Origin: Fundidesulfovibrio putealis DSM 16056
GTDB taxonomy: Bacteria > Desulfobacterota > Desulfovibrionia > Desulfovibrionales > Desulfovibrionaceae
Assembly: GCF_000429325.1 (NCBI RefSeq)
Contig: NZ_AUBQ01000016.1
Span: 124,001-188,000 of the forward strand
Length of the DNA: 64,000 bases
Direction: 5' to 3'
Shown: one piece after another, positions 8,189 to 15,240 of the stretch
Layout: each line of letters starts with the position of its first letter
Numbering within the stretch: the stretch's first letter is position 1
Translations under genes and position numbers: made by a program
Notes under the pieces: model-generated
Database searches by the model: none
Told to the model about the DNA's origin: nothing
What the model saw: the letters and a program-made list of their open reading frames with translations, nothing else

Positions 8189-8968
8189 ATGGAAAATATC
8201 CGACCCGCCCGTATCGCGACGCTTCTTCTGGGCATCCTGCTCGTACTGGTTCCCGGAGTTCACGCCCGGAGCCTGGCCTATACCGTCAGCGCCGTGCTGC
8301 CGCACGACCAGTCGGCCTTCACCCAGGGGCTGCTCTTCACGGGGGGCTATCTGTACGAAAGCACTGGCCTGAACGGACGCTCCAGCCTGCGACAGGTGGA
8401 ACCGGCAACGGGAAAGGTGCTGCGGCTGGTGGAGCTGGACCGGGAGGATTTCGGCGAAGGGCTTGCCCTCTGGGCAGGGCAGCTCTATCAGCTGACATGG
8501 CGCAATGCGAAGGTGCACGTCTATGACGCCGCAAGCCTGGAGCGCGTGCGGACCCTGCCCCTTCAGGGCGAGGGGTGGGGCGCGGCGGCAACGCCATTCG
8601 GGCTGGTGACCAGCGACGGCTCCGCCAGGCTGACCTGGCGCGACCCGGCAACCATGCTGCCCACGCGCACCCTGGACGTGATCGACGCGGGGCGGCCCGT
8701 GGCGCGCTTGAACGAACTGGAGTGGGTGGACGGGTTCATCCTGGCCAACGTGTGGCACGAGGATCGCATAGCCGTCATCTCCCCGGCGACGGGCAAGGTG
8801 GCCGCCTGGATCGACTGCGCGCCGCTACGGGCGCGGCTCGGGCCGCTGGCCGAAGACTCCGACCTGAACGGCATCGCCTGGAACCCGGCTGCGAAGAAGC
8901 TCTATGTGACCGGGAAGCTCTGGCCCGCAATTTTTGAACTCGCCCTGGAGGGCTTGCCGAAACCATGA
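8189..8968 (+). CDS. Glutaminyl-peptide cyclotransferase (glutamine cyclotransferase family)
   Basis: 259 residues from ATG 8189. A signal peptide (about 1-26, ending VHARS) is followed by a five-bladed beta-propeller: AFTQGLLFTGGYLYESTGLNGRSSLR, FGEGLALW, YQLTWR, WGAAATPFGLVTSDGS, LNELEWVDGFILANVW and DLNGIAWNPAAKKLYVTGK-like repeats match the plant-type glutamine cyclotransferase family that forms N-terminal pyroglutamate on exported proteins and peptides. Length and motif order are normal. The next gene overlaps its stop by 4 bp. The frame is open far upstream (to 7898), but only this start gives a signal peptide. Confidence 0.88.
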   Translation: MENIRPARIATLLLGILLVLVPGVHARSLAYTVSAVLPHDQSAFTQGLLFTGGYLYESTGLNGRSSLRQVEPATGKVLRLVELDREDFGEGLALWAGQLYQLTWRNAKVHVYDAASLERVRTLPLQGEGWGAAATPFGLVTSDGSARLTWRDPATMLPTRTLDVIDAGRPVARLNELEWVDGFILANVWHEDRIAVISPATGKVAAWIDCAPLRARLGPLAEDSDLNGIAWNPAAKKLYVTGKLWPAIFELALEGLPKP

Positions 8969-9207
8969 GAAAGACACGTTGCAAGAACTGCCGATACTGG
9001 AAAGGTCCCATCCCCTACTCGAGCCGCTACTGTCCGCCTGAGGAGATGCAGAAGGGCGAGTGGGGTTTCTGCAAACGGCACGCGCCGCGTCCGCTGGTGG
9101 AAGGGGTGGACTCCCTGCGCGGCAAGACCTTCCTCGCCGTGTGGCCGGAGACCGAGGCCCAGGACGTGTGCGGCGAATTCGCGTTGATACCCCTTCAAAA
9201 AGATTAG
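8965..9207 (+). CDS. Small cysteine-rich protein, unknown function
   Basis: 80 residues, overlapping the cyclotransferase stop by ATGA and so translationally coupled. It opens with TRCKNCRYWKG and has further Cys residues at YCPPEE, GFCKRH and DVCGEF, a spacing that could bind zinc or an Fe-S cluster. I do not recognise a characterised family. It ends 15 bp before the convergent lgt gene. It is real by overlap and codon use; its function is unknown. Confidence 0.75.
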   Translation: MRKTRCKNCRYWKGPIPYSSRYCPPEEMQKGEWGFCKRHAPRPLVEGVDSLRGKTFLAVWPETEAQDVCGEFALIPLQKD

Positions 9208-9222
9208 CGGGCCGGGCGGGCG

Positions 9223-10020
9223 TCAAGAAACGGACGCCCCGCGCCTTGCCCCGCGCAGGATCAGCGCGCACCCCACCAGGATCATGGGCAGCGACAACAG
9301 CTGCCCCATGGTCAGCCAGCCGAAGGCCAGATACCCGAGCTGCGGGTCCGGCTCGCGGATGAACTCCACCAGGAAGCGGAACAGGCCGTAAAGCGCCAGG
9401 AACATGCCGGTGACGCATCCTGCGGGCCTGGGGCGCGCGGAGTAGAGCCACAGCGCCGTGAACAGCACCAGCCCTTCGAGCCCGGCCTCATAGAGCTGGG
9501 AGGGATGGCGCGGCACGCCGCCCGCCCTGGGGTCGGGGAAGACCACCGCCCAGGATACGCCGGAGGGCGCTCCCCACAGCTCGCCATTGATGAAATTGCC
9601 GATGCGTCCGAAGAAGAGCCCCGGAGGGGCCAGCGGCGAGAGGAAATCGCCTATCTGGAAGAAGGTCATCTTGTGCTTGCGCGCAAAGAACCAGACCACC
9701 AGGCACAGGCCGATCATGCCGCCGTGGAAGCTCATGCCGCCCTGCCAGACCTGGAAGATGGCCAGGGGGTCGCGGATGTAGGCTCCCAGGTCGTAGAACA
9801 GGACATAGCCCAGGCGTGCGCCCAGGACCAGCCCCAGTACGCACCAGGTGATGAAGTCGTCCACCATGGCCGGGGTCCAGCCGGAACCGGGCCGTGCCGC
9901 CCGGACACGGGCCAGCATCCATCCGGCAGCGAAGCCGAAGAGGTACATCAGCCCGTACCAGCGCACCTGAAGCGGGCCGAGGGACAGGGCTACGGGATCG
10001 AAATCGGGGTGCATTATCAT
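9223..10020 (-). CDS. lgt: Prolipoprotein diacylglyceryl transferase
   Basis: 265 residues of an integral membrane enzyme with about seven transmembrane helices. It transfers diacylglycerol from phosphatidylglycerol to the lipobox Cys of prolipoproteins. Family hallmarks are present: VRWYGLMY near the start, SFHGGMIG, GRIGNFINGELWG (the Lgt signature) and RHPSQLYEAGLEG. Start set at ATG 10020 (MIMHPDFDP); ATG 10014 is the alternative. The longer frame to 10077 adds a Cys/Asn-rich stretch that does not fit the family. Lipoproteins that would use it are encoded in this window (the MCE lipoprotein and the NlpC/P60 protein). Confidence 0.95.
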   Translation of the reverse strand: MIMHPDFDPVALSLGPLQVRWYGLMYLFGFAAGWMLARVRAARPGSGWTPAMVDDFITWCVLGLVLGARLGYVLFYDLGAYIRDPLAIFQVWQGGMSFHGGMIGLCLVVWFFARKHKMTFFQIGDFLSPLAPPGLFFGRIGNFINGELWGAPSGVSWAVVFPDPRAGGVPRHPSQLYEAGLEGLVLFTALWLYSARPRPAGCVTGMFLALYGLFRFLVEFIREPDPQLGYLAFGWLTMGQLLSLPMILVGCALILRGARRGASVS

Positions 10021-10065
10021 GAAGTTTCCGTGGAACTGCCCGTTGTTGCAGCATTCGAAGTTCGT

Positions 10066-10097
10066 AAAACAGGCCAAAGGGCGAACCCTTTGGCCTT
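10066..10097 (-). terminator. Terminator after the pseudo-receiver/TPR gene
   Basis: On the minus strand GGCCAAAGGG, a TTCG tetraloop and CCCTTTGGCC (10072-10095) form a perfect 10-bp stem, followed by TGTTTT. It lies about 45 bp after the stop of the gene at 10139 and just before lgt starts. Confidence 0.85.
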
Positions 10098-10138
10098 GTG
10101 ATGTCGCAGAACGTGTTTAAGGTTTCGCAAAGGTCAGT

Positions 10139-11467
10139 CTACAGTTCGCGCAGCATGGCCTTGGCCCGTTCGAAATTCGGGTTGATGGCCAGGGCCTTCT
10201 GCAGGAATTCGGTGGCCTGTTCCTTTCTCGCTGCCCGGTAGAACACCGTGGCGATGTTGAAGCAGACCGTCTCGCTGGCATTCCAGAGGTCAGGGTTGAT
10301 GGACAGGGCCTTGTCCAGGAAGTTGAAGGCGTCCTGGAACTGGCGCCCCTCGCTGTAGGCCATGGCCATGTTGTAGTAAAGCCCCGCGTCGTTGGGCGCG
10401 ATCTTCAGGGCCTTGCGGTATTCCTCGATGGCCAGTTCCGGTTTGCCCTGCTTGCGAAGGGTGATGCCCAGGCGGTTGAAGGTCTCGATGTCGGACTTGT
10501 CCAGCGCGCCTTTCTTGGAATCCAGCGACTGACGCAGATATTTTTCGGAGAGCTCCGGGGCGTTGGAGATGCAGTGCTCGGCGATGGTGCGCGTCACGCG
10601 ACCGACCTGGGCCATGGCCTCCTTGGTGGCAAGCTTGATGGCGTCGTCGAAAACCTCCACGGCTTTGTCGCGCTCGCCCAGCGACATGTAATTGTCGCCG
10701 ATGCTTATTTTGCGGTCCACGTTGAGAGGGCTCAGCCGGTCCAGGCGTTCGAGGTACTTGGTTTCCTCGCGGACGTTTCCGGTTATCTTGTGCAGCTCGG
10801 CGATCTTTTTGATGGGGTCCAGGAAGAGCTTCCCGTTGCGCGAGGCCTCCATGTAGGCGTTCAGGGCCTCGTCCATCCTGCTCTGGCCCTTGAAGCTGTC
10901 ACCGAGCACCAGGAGGGCGGCGGGGCTGCCGGGTTTGATCTCCAGTATCTTGCGGGCCAGGGTGGCTGCGTCGTCGAACTTACCGGTTTCGTTCAGTTTT
11001 TTTCCTGCTTCAATGAGCTCGCCGATCTGCCCGCGAGGCTTGACCGTGAACGCGATCTTTTCGATGAGCATGTCCGGAGAAATCGGCTTGGTGATGACGT
11101 TGTTCGCGCCGATCTCGTGGAGGTATATGAGGATTTCCCGGGCAACCTCGGTCGTCAGGATGATGATGAGCACATCGGGATACTGATTTTTAAGGAACTG
11201 GACCAAATCATGGCAGTATTTGCCGTTGATTTCACGCTCCACAAAGAAAACCACCTTGTGGTTTTGCGAGATTAACTGTCGAAGTTCTTTGTGGAGCTGT
11301 TCCTGGTTGGTTACGTTGAAAACGCAGTCGTCTTTTATGTGCAGGTGGCGCAAAAGTGTGCTGCGCAGGTTCTTGTTGAAGTGTGGATCTTGGGACAAAA
11401 CCAGAAAAACACCCCGGTTCTGCTGGATAAAGTCCCGGACATCCACGTCATACACCTTCATCTGCAT
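10139..11467 (-). CDS. Receiver-like domain fused to TPR repeats
   Basis: 442 residues. Residues about 18-135 fold-match a response-regulator receiver: VFLVLSQDP (acidic pocket Asp), IIILTTE (Thr) and ANNVITKP (Lys). The position of the phospho-accepting Asp is Glu77 (FFVEREI), judged by the 15-residue spacing to the following FLK helix. From about 145 to the end there are TPR-type helical repeats (for example AALLVLGDSFKGQSRMDEAL, AIEEYRKALKIAPNDAGLYY). Proteins of this REC-TPR layout act as scaffolds in signalling. A GGGG ribosome-binding site precedes ATG 11467. The gene is transcribed alone, divergent from the DksA-like gene. Confidence 0.85.
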   Translation of the reverse strand: MQMKVYDVDVRDFIQQNRGVFLVLSQDPHFNKNLRSTLLRHLHIKDDCVFNVTNQEQLHKELRQLISQNHKVVFFVEREINGKYCHDLVQFLKNQYPDVLIIILTTEVAREILIYLHEIGANNVITKPISPDMLIEKIAFTVKPRGQIGELIEAGKKLNETGKFDDAATLARKILEIKPGSPAALLVLGDSFKGQSRMDEALNAYMEASRNGKLFLDPIKKIAELHKITGNVREETKYLERLDRLSPLNVDRKISIGDNYMSLGERDKAVEVFDDAIKLATKEAMAQVGRVTRTIAEHCISNAPELSEKYLRQSLDSKKGALDKSDIETFNRLGITLRKQGKPELAIEEYRKALKIAPNDAGLYYNMAMAYSEGRQFQDAFNFLDKALSINPDLWNASETVCFNIATVFYRAARKEQATEFLQKALAINPNFERAKAMLREL

Positions 11468-11706
11468 CCTGAACCCCCGCCTTGGGAATGAATATTTATG
11501 TCAACACCAGCACTCTAAATGCTGGGAGAAAAAAAGCAAGGCTCGATCCTGTGATTCCCGAAAAAGCGGCGTCGTGGGGATAACAGAATCGTCACGAAGC
11601 GGAAACGCCTTCTCAACCTGCGTGGGGGATGAGGCACCTAGCCAAAGAGTTCGATCCGGCCCCGGATGTCCTGGGCCGCAACCGGAACCAAGAACGGGAG
11701 AACGCC

Positions 11707-12093
11707 ATGACCACGCACATGATCGAATCGTTCACCGCCACGCTTACCGCCATGATGGAAAAGACCATGGCAAAAATGCGCGACTCCATGGATGAACTGG
11801 CCGGAGAGGACGCCCTGCCGCCAGACTTGGCCGATCGCGCCTCCCTGGAGGCCGAGCGCAATTTCACACTGCTCATGCGCGAACGCGACCGCCAGGCCCT
11901 GGTCTCCATCCGCGAAGCCTTGGCCCGGGTTGAAGCGGGAGAGTACGGCATCTGCGAGGAGTGCGGGGACGACATCGCCCAGGCGCGGCTGAAAGCCCAG
12001 CCCATGGCCACCTTGTGCGTGCATTGCCAGTCCCGCCGGGAAGACGAGGAGCGCGCCCGGTTCAGCGTGGCCTCGGGGTTCTTCCATTGCTGA
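11707..12093 (+). CDS. DksA/TraR-type zinc-finger protein
   Basis: 128 residues starting at ATG 11707 (GGGAGAACGCC upstream). An N-terminal coiled coil (about 5-75) leads to a C4 zinc finger: GICEECGDDI and TLCVHCQSRRE, with the usual spacing of 17 residues between the two CxxC pairs. DksA-family proteins enter the RNA polymerase secondary channel and modulate transcription with ppGpp. This one is shorter than E. coli DksA, and the coiled-coil tip (MDELAGEDALPPDL) carries acidic residues as in active members. It could instead be a general zinc-ribbon stress protein of the YocK/YteA type. Confidence 0.85.
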   Translation: MTTHMIESFTATLTAMMEKTMAKMRDSMDELAGEDALPPDLADRASLEAERNFTLLMRERDRQALVSIREALARVEAGEYGICEECGDDIAQARLKAQPMATLCVHCQSRREDEERARFSVASGFFHC

Positions 12094-12290
12094 TCTGCTC
12101 GCCGGTCCATGTTCCGGGCCGTGTCGGCCTGGATGCCGGTAAGAGGGTCAGCCCACTGGCCCAGCTCCAGCAGCCCTGACTCCGGCGTGCTGCATCTCTT
12201 CTGGCGGGCCTCAGGTGTACGGGGGCCGGTTGACGGGGCGGTTGTCATCCACGCCGCGACGTCCCGCTGCGCCGTCCCAGGCGCGCTCGC

Positions 12291-13142
12291 TCAGGAGGCC
12301 TGCGTGTCGCCCAGGAGCTTATCCAGTTCGTCGGGGGCCATGTCGAAGCTGTTCTCCTTGGCGGGGAACGTTCCGGAACGGACGTCCTCGGCGAAACGTC
12401 CCAGCGCGTCCTTGGCCATGCCGCCCAGATCTGCATAGCGCTTGACGAATTTGGGTTTGAAGTCGCCGTAAAGCCCCAGCAGATCGTGAAAGACCAGCAC
12501 CTGGCCGTCGCAGTCCGGGCCTGCCCCGATTCCGATGGTCGGGATGGGCACCGAGCGTGTGACCAGTTCGGCCACTGGCGAGGGCACGCACTCCAGCACC
12601 ATGGCGAAGCATCCTGCGTCGGCGAGAGCCTGTGCGTCTTCCAGGAGCATGGCGGCGGCTTGCGCCGTGCGGGCCTGCACCTTGTAGCCTCCGAGCGCGG
12701 CCACGTGCTGCGGGGTGAGGCCCAGATGCCCCATCACCGGAATTCCCGCCTGGACGATGGCCCGTATCTGAGGAACGATCTCGCGTCCACCCTCCACTTT
12801 CACGGCCTGGGCGCGGGCTTCCTTGAGCATGCGCCCGGCGTTGGTCACCGCCGAGTTCCGGTCCGCCTGATAGGATAGAAAGGGCATGTCCGCCAAAACC
12901 AGGGCGCGCCGCGCTCCCCTGGCAACCGCCCCGGCGTGGTGGAGCATCTGCTCCATGGTGACGCTCACCGTGTCTTCGTAGCCCAACACCACCATCCCCA
13001 GCGAGTCTCCCACCAGCAGGATGTCCGCTCCGGCCGCCTCGGCGATGGCGGCCTGTCCTGCGTCGTAGGCGGTGATGACCACAAGCTTGCGCTGGCCCTT
13101 GGCTGCGGCGATGTCAGGTGCGGTGATTTTCATTTTCGGCAT
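12291..13142 (-). CDS. panB: 3-methyl-2-oxobutanoate hydroxymethyltransferase (ketopantoate synthase)
   Basis: 283 residues from ATG 13142, preceded by GGGAGGAG. PanB adds a one-carbon unit from methylene-tetrahydrofolate to 2-oxoisovalerate, the first step to pantothenate and CoA. Motifs: VVITAYDAGQAAIAEAAGAD, LLVGDSLGMVVLGY (metal-binding Asp), MPFLSYQ, KVEGG, GIPVMGHLGLTPQ and IGIGAGPDCDGQVLV with the normal family order and length. No panC or panD lies nearby. A longer N-terminus up to 13175 is possible but has no better ribosome-binding site. Confidence 0.97.
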   Translation of the reverse strand: MPKMKITAPDIAAAKGQRKLVVITAYDAGQAAIAEAAGADILLVGDSLGMVVLGYEDTVSVTMEQMLHHAGAVARGARRALVLADMPFLSYQADRNSAVTNAGRMLKEARAQAVKVEGGREIVPQIRAIVQAGIPVMGHLGLTPQHVAALGGYKVQARTAQAAAMLLEDAQALADAGCFAMVLECVPSPVAELVTRSVPIPTIGIGAGPDCDGQVLVFHDLLGLYGDFKPKFVKRYADLGGMAKDALGRFAEDVRSGTFPAKENSFDMAPDELDKLLGDTQAS

Positions 13143-13212
13143 GGCTCCTCCCTGTCTCGTGCGGGGAGAAATCATAGTCGAAGTGCTTCCGTTTGTCTTG
13201 GGCGGAGATGCT

Positions 13213-13836
13213 TCAGGGGCAGGTCTTGATCCAGACCGCTCTTCCCTGGATGATGGACTCCAGTTTGGAGTGGGTCAGCGTGACGGCGGGTATGGAGGGG
13301 TTATCCGCGCGCAGGGTTGCCTTGCGGCCGTCGTCGGCCAGGATTCGCCGGACAGTGGACCCTTCATAGGGGAGGCGCACGCCGTAGAGAACGCCGCTGA
13401 CAATTTCCCGGTCGTCAGTGTTGATGCCCACGTGGGAGTCGCGGGGGATTGCAGGCTCCATGGAAGCGTCCTGCATGACGACGATGGTGAGCGCCTGTGT
13501 CGCGTATTTTTGCAGAAACGACGACTGTCCGGCGCAAAAGCCGCTGCCGGGGTCGCACTCCTGGTCCCCGATGCGCATGGGGTGCAGCCCTACGTATATC
13601 CAGTGTGGGTTGACGCGTTCCTTGCGGAGCAGCTTTATGGCCCAGTCCGCCGGGATGACGTCGCGGCGCTTCGCATCGGAGATGCTCGACTGCCTGATCT
13701 CCAGGATGTCCGCCAGCTCCTTTTGATTCTTGAAGCCGAGGGTGGTTCTCAGGCGCTCGAACCCTGCTTCGAAAACGGAGGCGCAGGGCTCCTGCGGTTC
13801 ATGGAGTTTTTCGTCGCTGTGCGAAGAGGTGAGCAT
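13213..13836 (-). CDS. CI-type repressor with LexA/S24-like C-terminal domain (copy 1)
   Basis: 207 residues. A CI-repressor helix-turn-helix lies at about 25-72 (NQKELADILEIRQSSISDAK). The C-terminal LexA-like fold has the serine motif ASMEP (Ser125), but the place of the catalytic Lys is Arg163 (STVRRIL). RecA-stimulated self-cleavage should therefore fail or be weak. It is a paralogue of the neighbouring gene at 14068 (shared QSSISDAKRR and IPADW in the DNA-binding part). There is no phage structural gene near, so it is a domesticated or chromosomal regulator; targets are unknown. Confidence 0.8.
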   Translation of the reverse strand: MLTSSHSDEKLHEPQEPCASVFEAGFERLRTTLGFKNQKELADILEIRQSSISDAKRRDVIPADWAIKLLRKERVNPHWIYVGLHPMRIGDQECDPGSGFCAGQSSFLQKYATQALTIVVMQDASMEPAIPRDSHVGINTDDREIVSGVLYGVRLPYEGSTVRRILADDGRKATLRADNPSIPAVTLTHSKLESIIQGRAVWIKTCP

Positions 13837-13852
13837 CGGCCAGTCTCCATTT

Positions 13853-13878
13853 GTTAATCTATATCACATAGAGCTAAC
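13853..13878. promoter_or_regulatory. Candidate operator: interrupted inverted repeat
   Basis: GTTA-n-TCTAT and its mirrored ATAGA-n-TAAC lie in an AT-rich stretch 17 bp upstream of the repressor start at 13836. The position suits autoregulation by the CI-type protein. The repeat is imperfect and binding is inferred. Confidence 0.3.
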
Positions 13879-14007
13879 GTCAAGACTAGCATCAAGGTTT
13901 TCAAACCGCAACGCTTCTTTTTATATGCCGCATGCCAAATAACGACAAGCTATATAGGTAGATATAACAGGTTTGCGTAGGCATCTGGATATGCCTTTTT
14001 CGTAGTA

Positions 14008-14044
14008 AATAAAAAAGCCGCCCTCCCAGCCAAGGGGGGCGGCC
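14008..14044 (-). terminator. Terminator after repressor copy 2
   Basis: On the minus strand GCCGCCC and GGGCGGC pair around a CCTTGGCTGGG-type interior and are followed by TTTTTTATTT, 24 bp downstream of the stop at 14068. Confidence 0.85.
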
Positions 14045-14067
14045 TCAGGACGGACAGGAGAGGCGGC

Positions 14068-14751
14068 CTACAGTTCCTGCAGAACCCACCAGACGCGACC
14101 GACGATTTTGCCGATGACGGCAGAGGCGGGGAGAGACTGTCCGGCGGCGCTGGAATTTTCAGTGCGAAGGATGATCTCGTCCTTTTCAAAGTCGTTGATG
14201 AGCCTGCGGATGACCAGTCCCTCGTGGGGGAGCACCACTGCGAAGGCTTCTCCGGAGCGCAGCTGCTTCTGGTCCTTGTTGATGCCGATGTAGCCGCCCC
14301 GGCGGATGATCGGCTCCATGTCCTGCTGTTCCATCTTGAAGACGGTCAGGCCCGGGCAGGCGAACGATTCGGGGATGGCCAGCATCTCGATGGGCTTCTC
14401 TTCCAGGACGCCCTTCTCGGAGTCGTAGGTCACTCCGGTCATGGCGCTGACGGGAACCTGGCGGGATTTGGGCTTGTCCGAAGCGTACCCGGCTCCGCTC
14501 TCCATGAGGCCGACAGGCAGGGCCAAGCCTTCGCGCAGCACCTGGGGCGCTTCGCCGGTGGTGACCCAGTCAGGGTTGAGGCCGTGGCTACGGTACAGCT
14601 TAAGAAGCCAGTCGGCCGGGATGGACTGACGGCGCTTGGCGTCGGAAATGCTGGACTGCCTGATTCCGAGGATGGCCGCCAGGTCGACCTGGGTGCGGGC
14701 TCCGGTGGCCCGCTTGATACGTTCTAGTGCTTCGTCGAATGCGTTGTACAT
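14068..14751 (-). CDS. CI-type repressor with LexA/S24-like C-terminal domain (copy 2)
   Basis: 227 residues, starting at ATG 14751 with GAGGTG upstream. The helix-turn-helix at about 8-50 is nearly the same as in copy 1 (RTQVDLAAILGIRQSSISDA). The C-terminal LexA fold is recognisable (QQDMEPIIRRGGYIGI, FAVVLPHEGLVIRRL), but the serine of the dyad is Asp144 and the lysine is Arg182, so both catalytic residues are missing. It is likely a stable, non-cleavable repressor. It has its own terminator and sits tandem to copy 1 in the same orientation. Target genes are not evident. Confidence 0.8.
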   Translation of the reverse strand: MYNAFDEALERIKRATGARTQVDLAAILGIRQSSISDAKRRQSIPADWLLKLYRSHGLNPDWVTTGEAPQVLREGLALPVGLMESGAGYASDKPKSRQVPVSAMTGVTYDSEKGVLEEKPIEMLAIPESFACPGLTVFKMEQQDMEPIIRRGGYIGINKDQKQLRSGEAFAVVLPHEGLVIRRLINDFEKDEIILRTENSSAAGQSLPASAVIGKIVGRVWWVLQEL

Positions 14752-15240
14752 GATTCACCTCATGGCCCCGGGCTAAGTCCTGGGGCGCTCCGTTTAATGG
14801 CGCGAACCCCGGACCCTGTTCCTCGGGAACGTCTGGCCTGCCGAAGACGGGTCGCATGGGGACAACTTGCACGTCTATTACGGTCGAGCCTCTGTACTCG
14901 GACCGCAGGGGGTCGCGGAAGCGCCCAAATCGCTTGGCCTTATCCCTGAAGGAAATCGGCGACCGCAAATGTATCCCGTACAAGGGGCATCTTGCGAAAC
15001 CAGAGTCGCGACTTGGCGTAACATTGTATATATAGGGCCTTCGGGAGAACGCAAGTCAAAAAAGTAGGGTTTCCCTCCTTTTTTGTGCGGATTGCTCGTA
15101 ACTCTCTCTATAAAAAGGAGATAAAGTGCTAATAATCCAAGTGTGCGCGGGCTTTGGGAGAAGATAACGTGTTGCGTGAAGAGAGTACGTGAAGTCGCAT
15201 CAGAAATGCGAATCTGGAGCGGTTCGGCTGGGCGCTTGTT
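14752..15240. other. Intergenic region, 489 bp, with A/T-flanked hairpin and possible short ORF
   Basis: No convincing gene. It should hold the promoter of repressor copy 2. A near-perfect inverted repeat at 15057-15085 (CAAAAAAGTAGGG / CCCTCCTTTTTTG, one mismatch) looks like a bidirectional terminator. Just after it, AAGGAG with ATAAA spacing precedes GTG 15126, which would start a 13-codon ORF ending at 15167. The stretch is more AT-rich than its surroundings. Confidence 0.45.

Noticed and set aside
13213-14751. Possible prophage, because of two CI-type repressors
   Set aside because: No integrase, structural, lysis or replication gene and no attachment-site repeats are nearby; neighbours are housekeeping genes.
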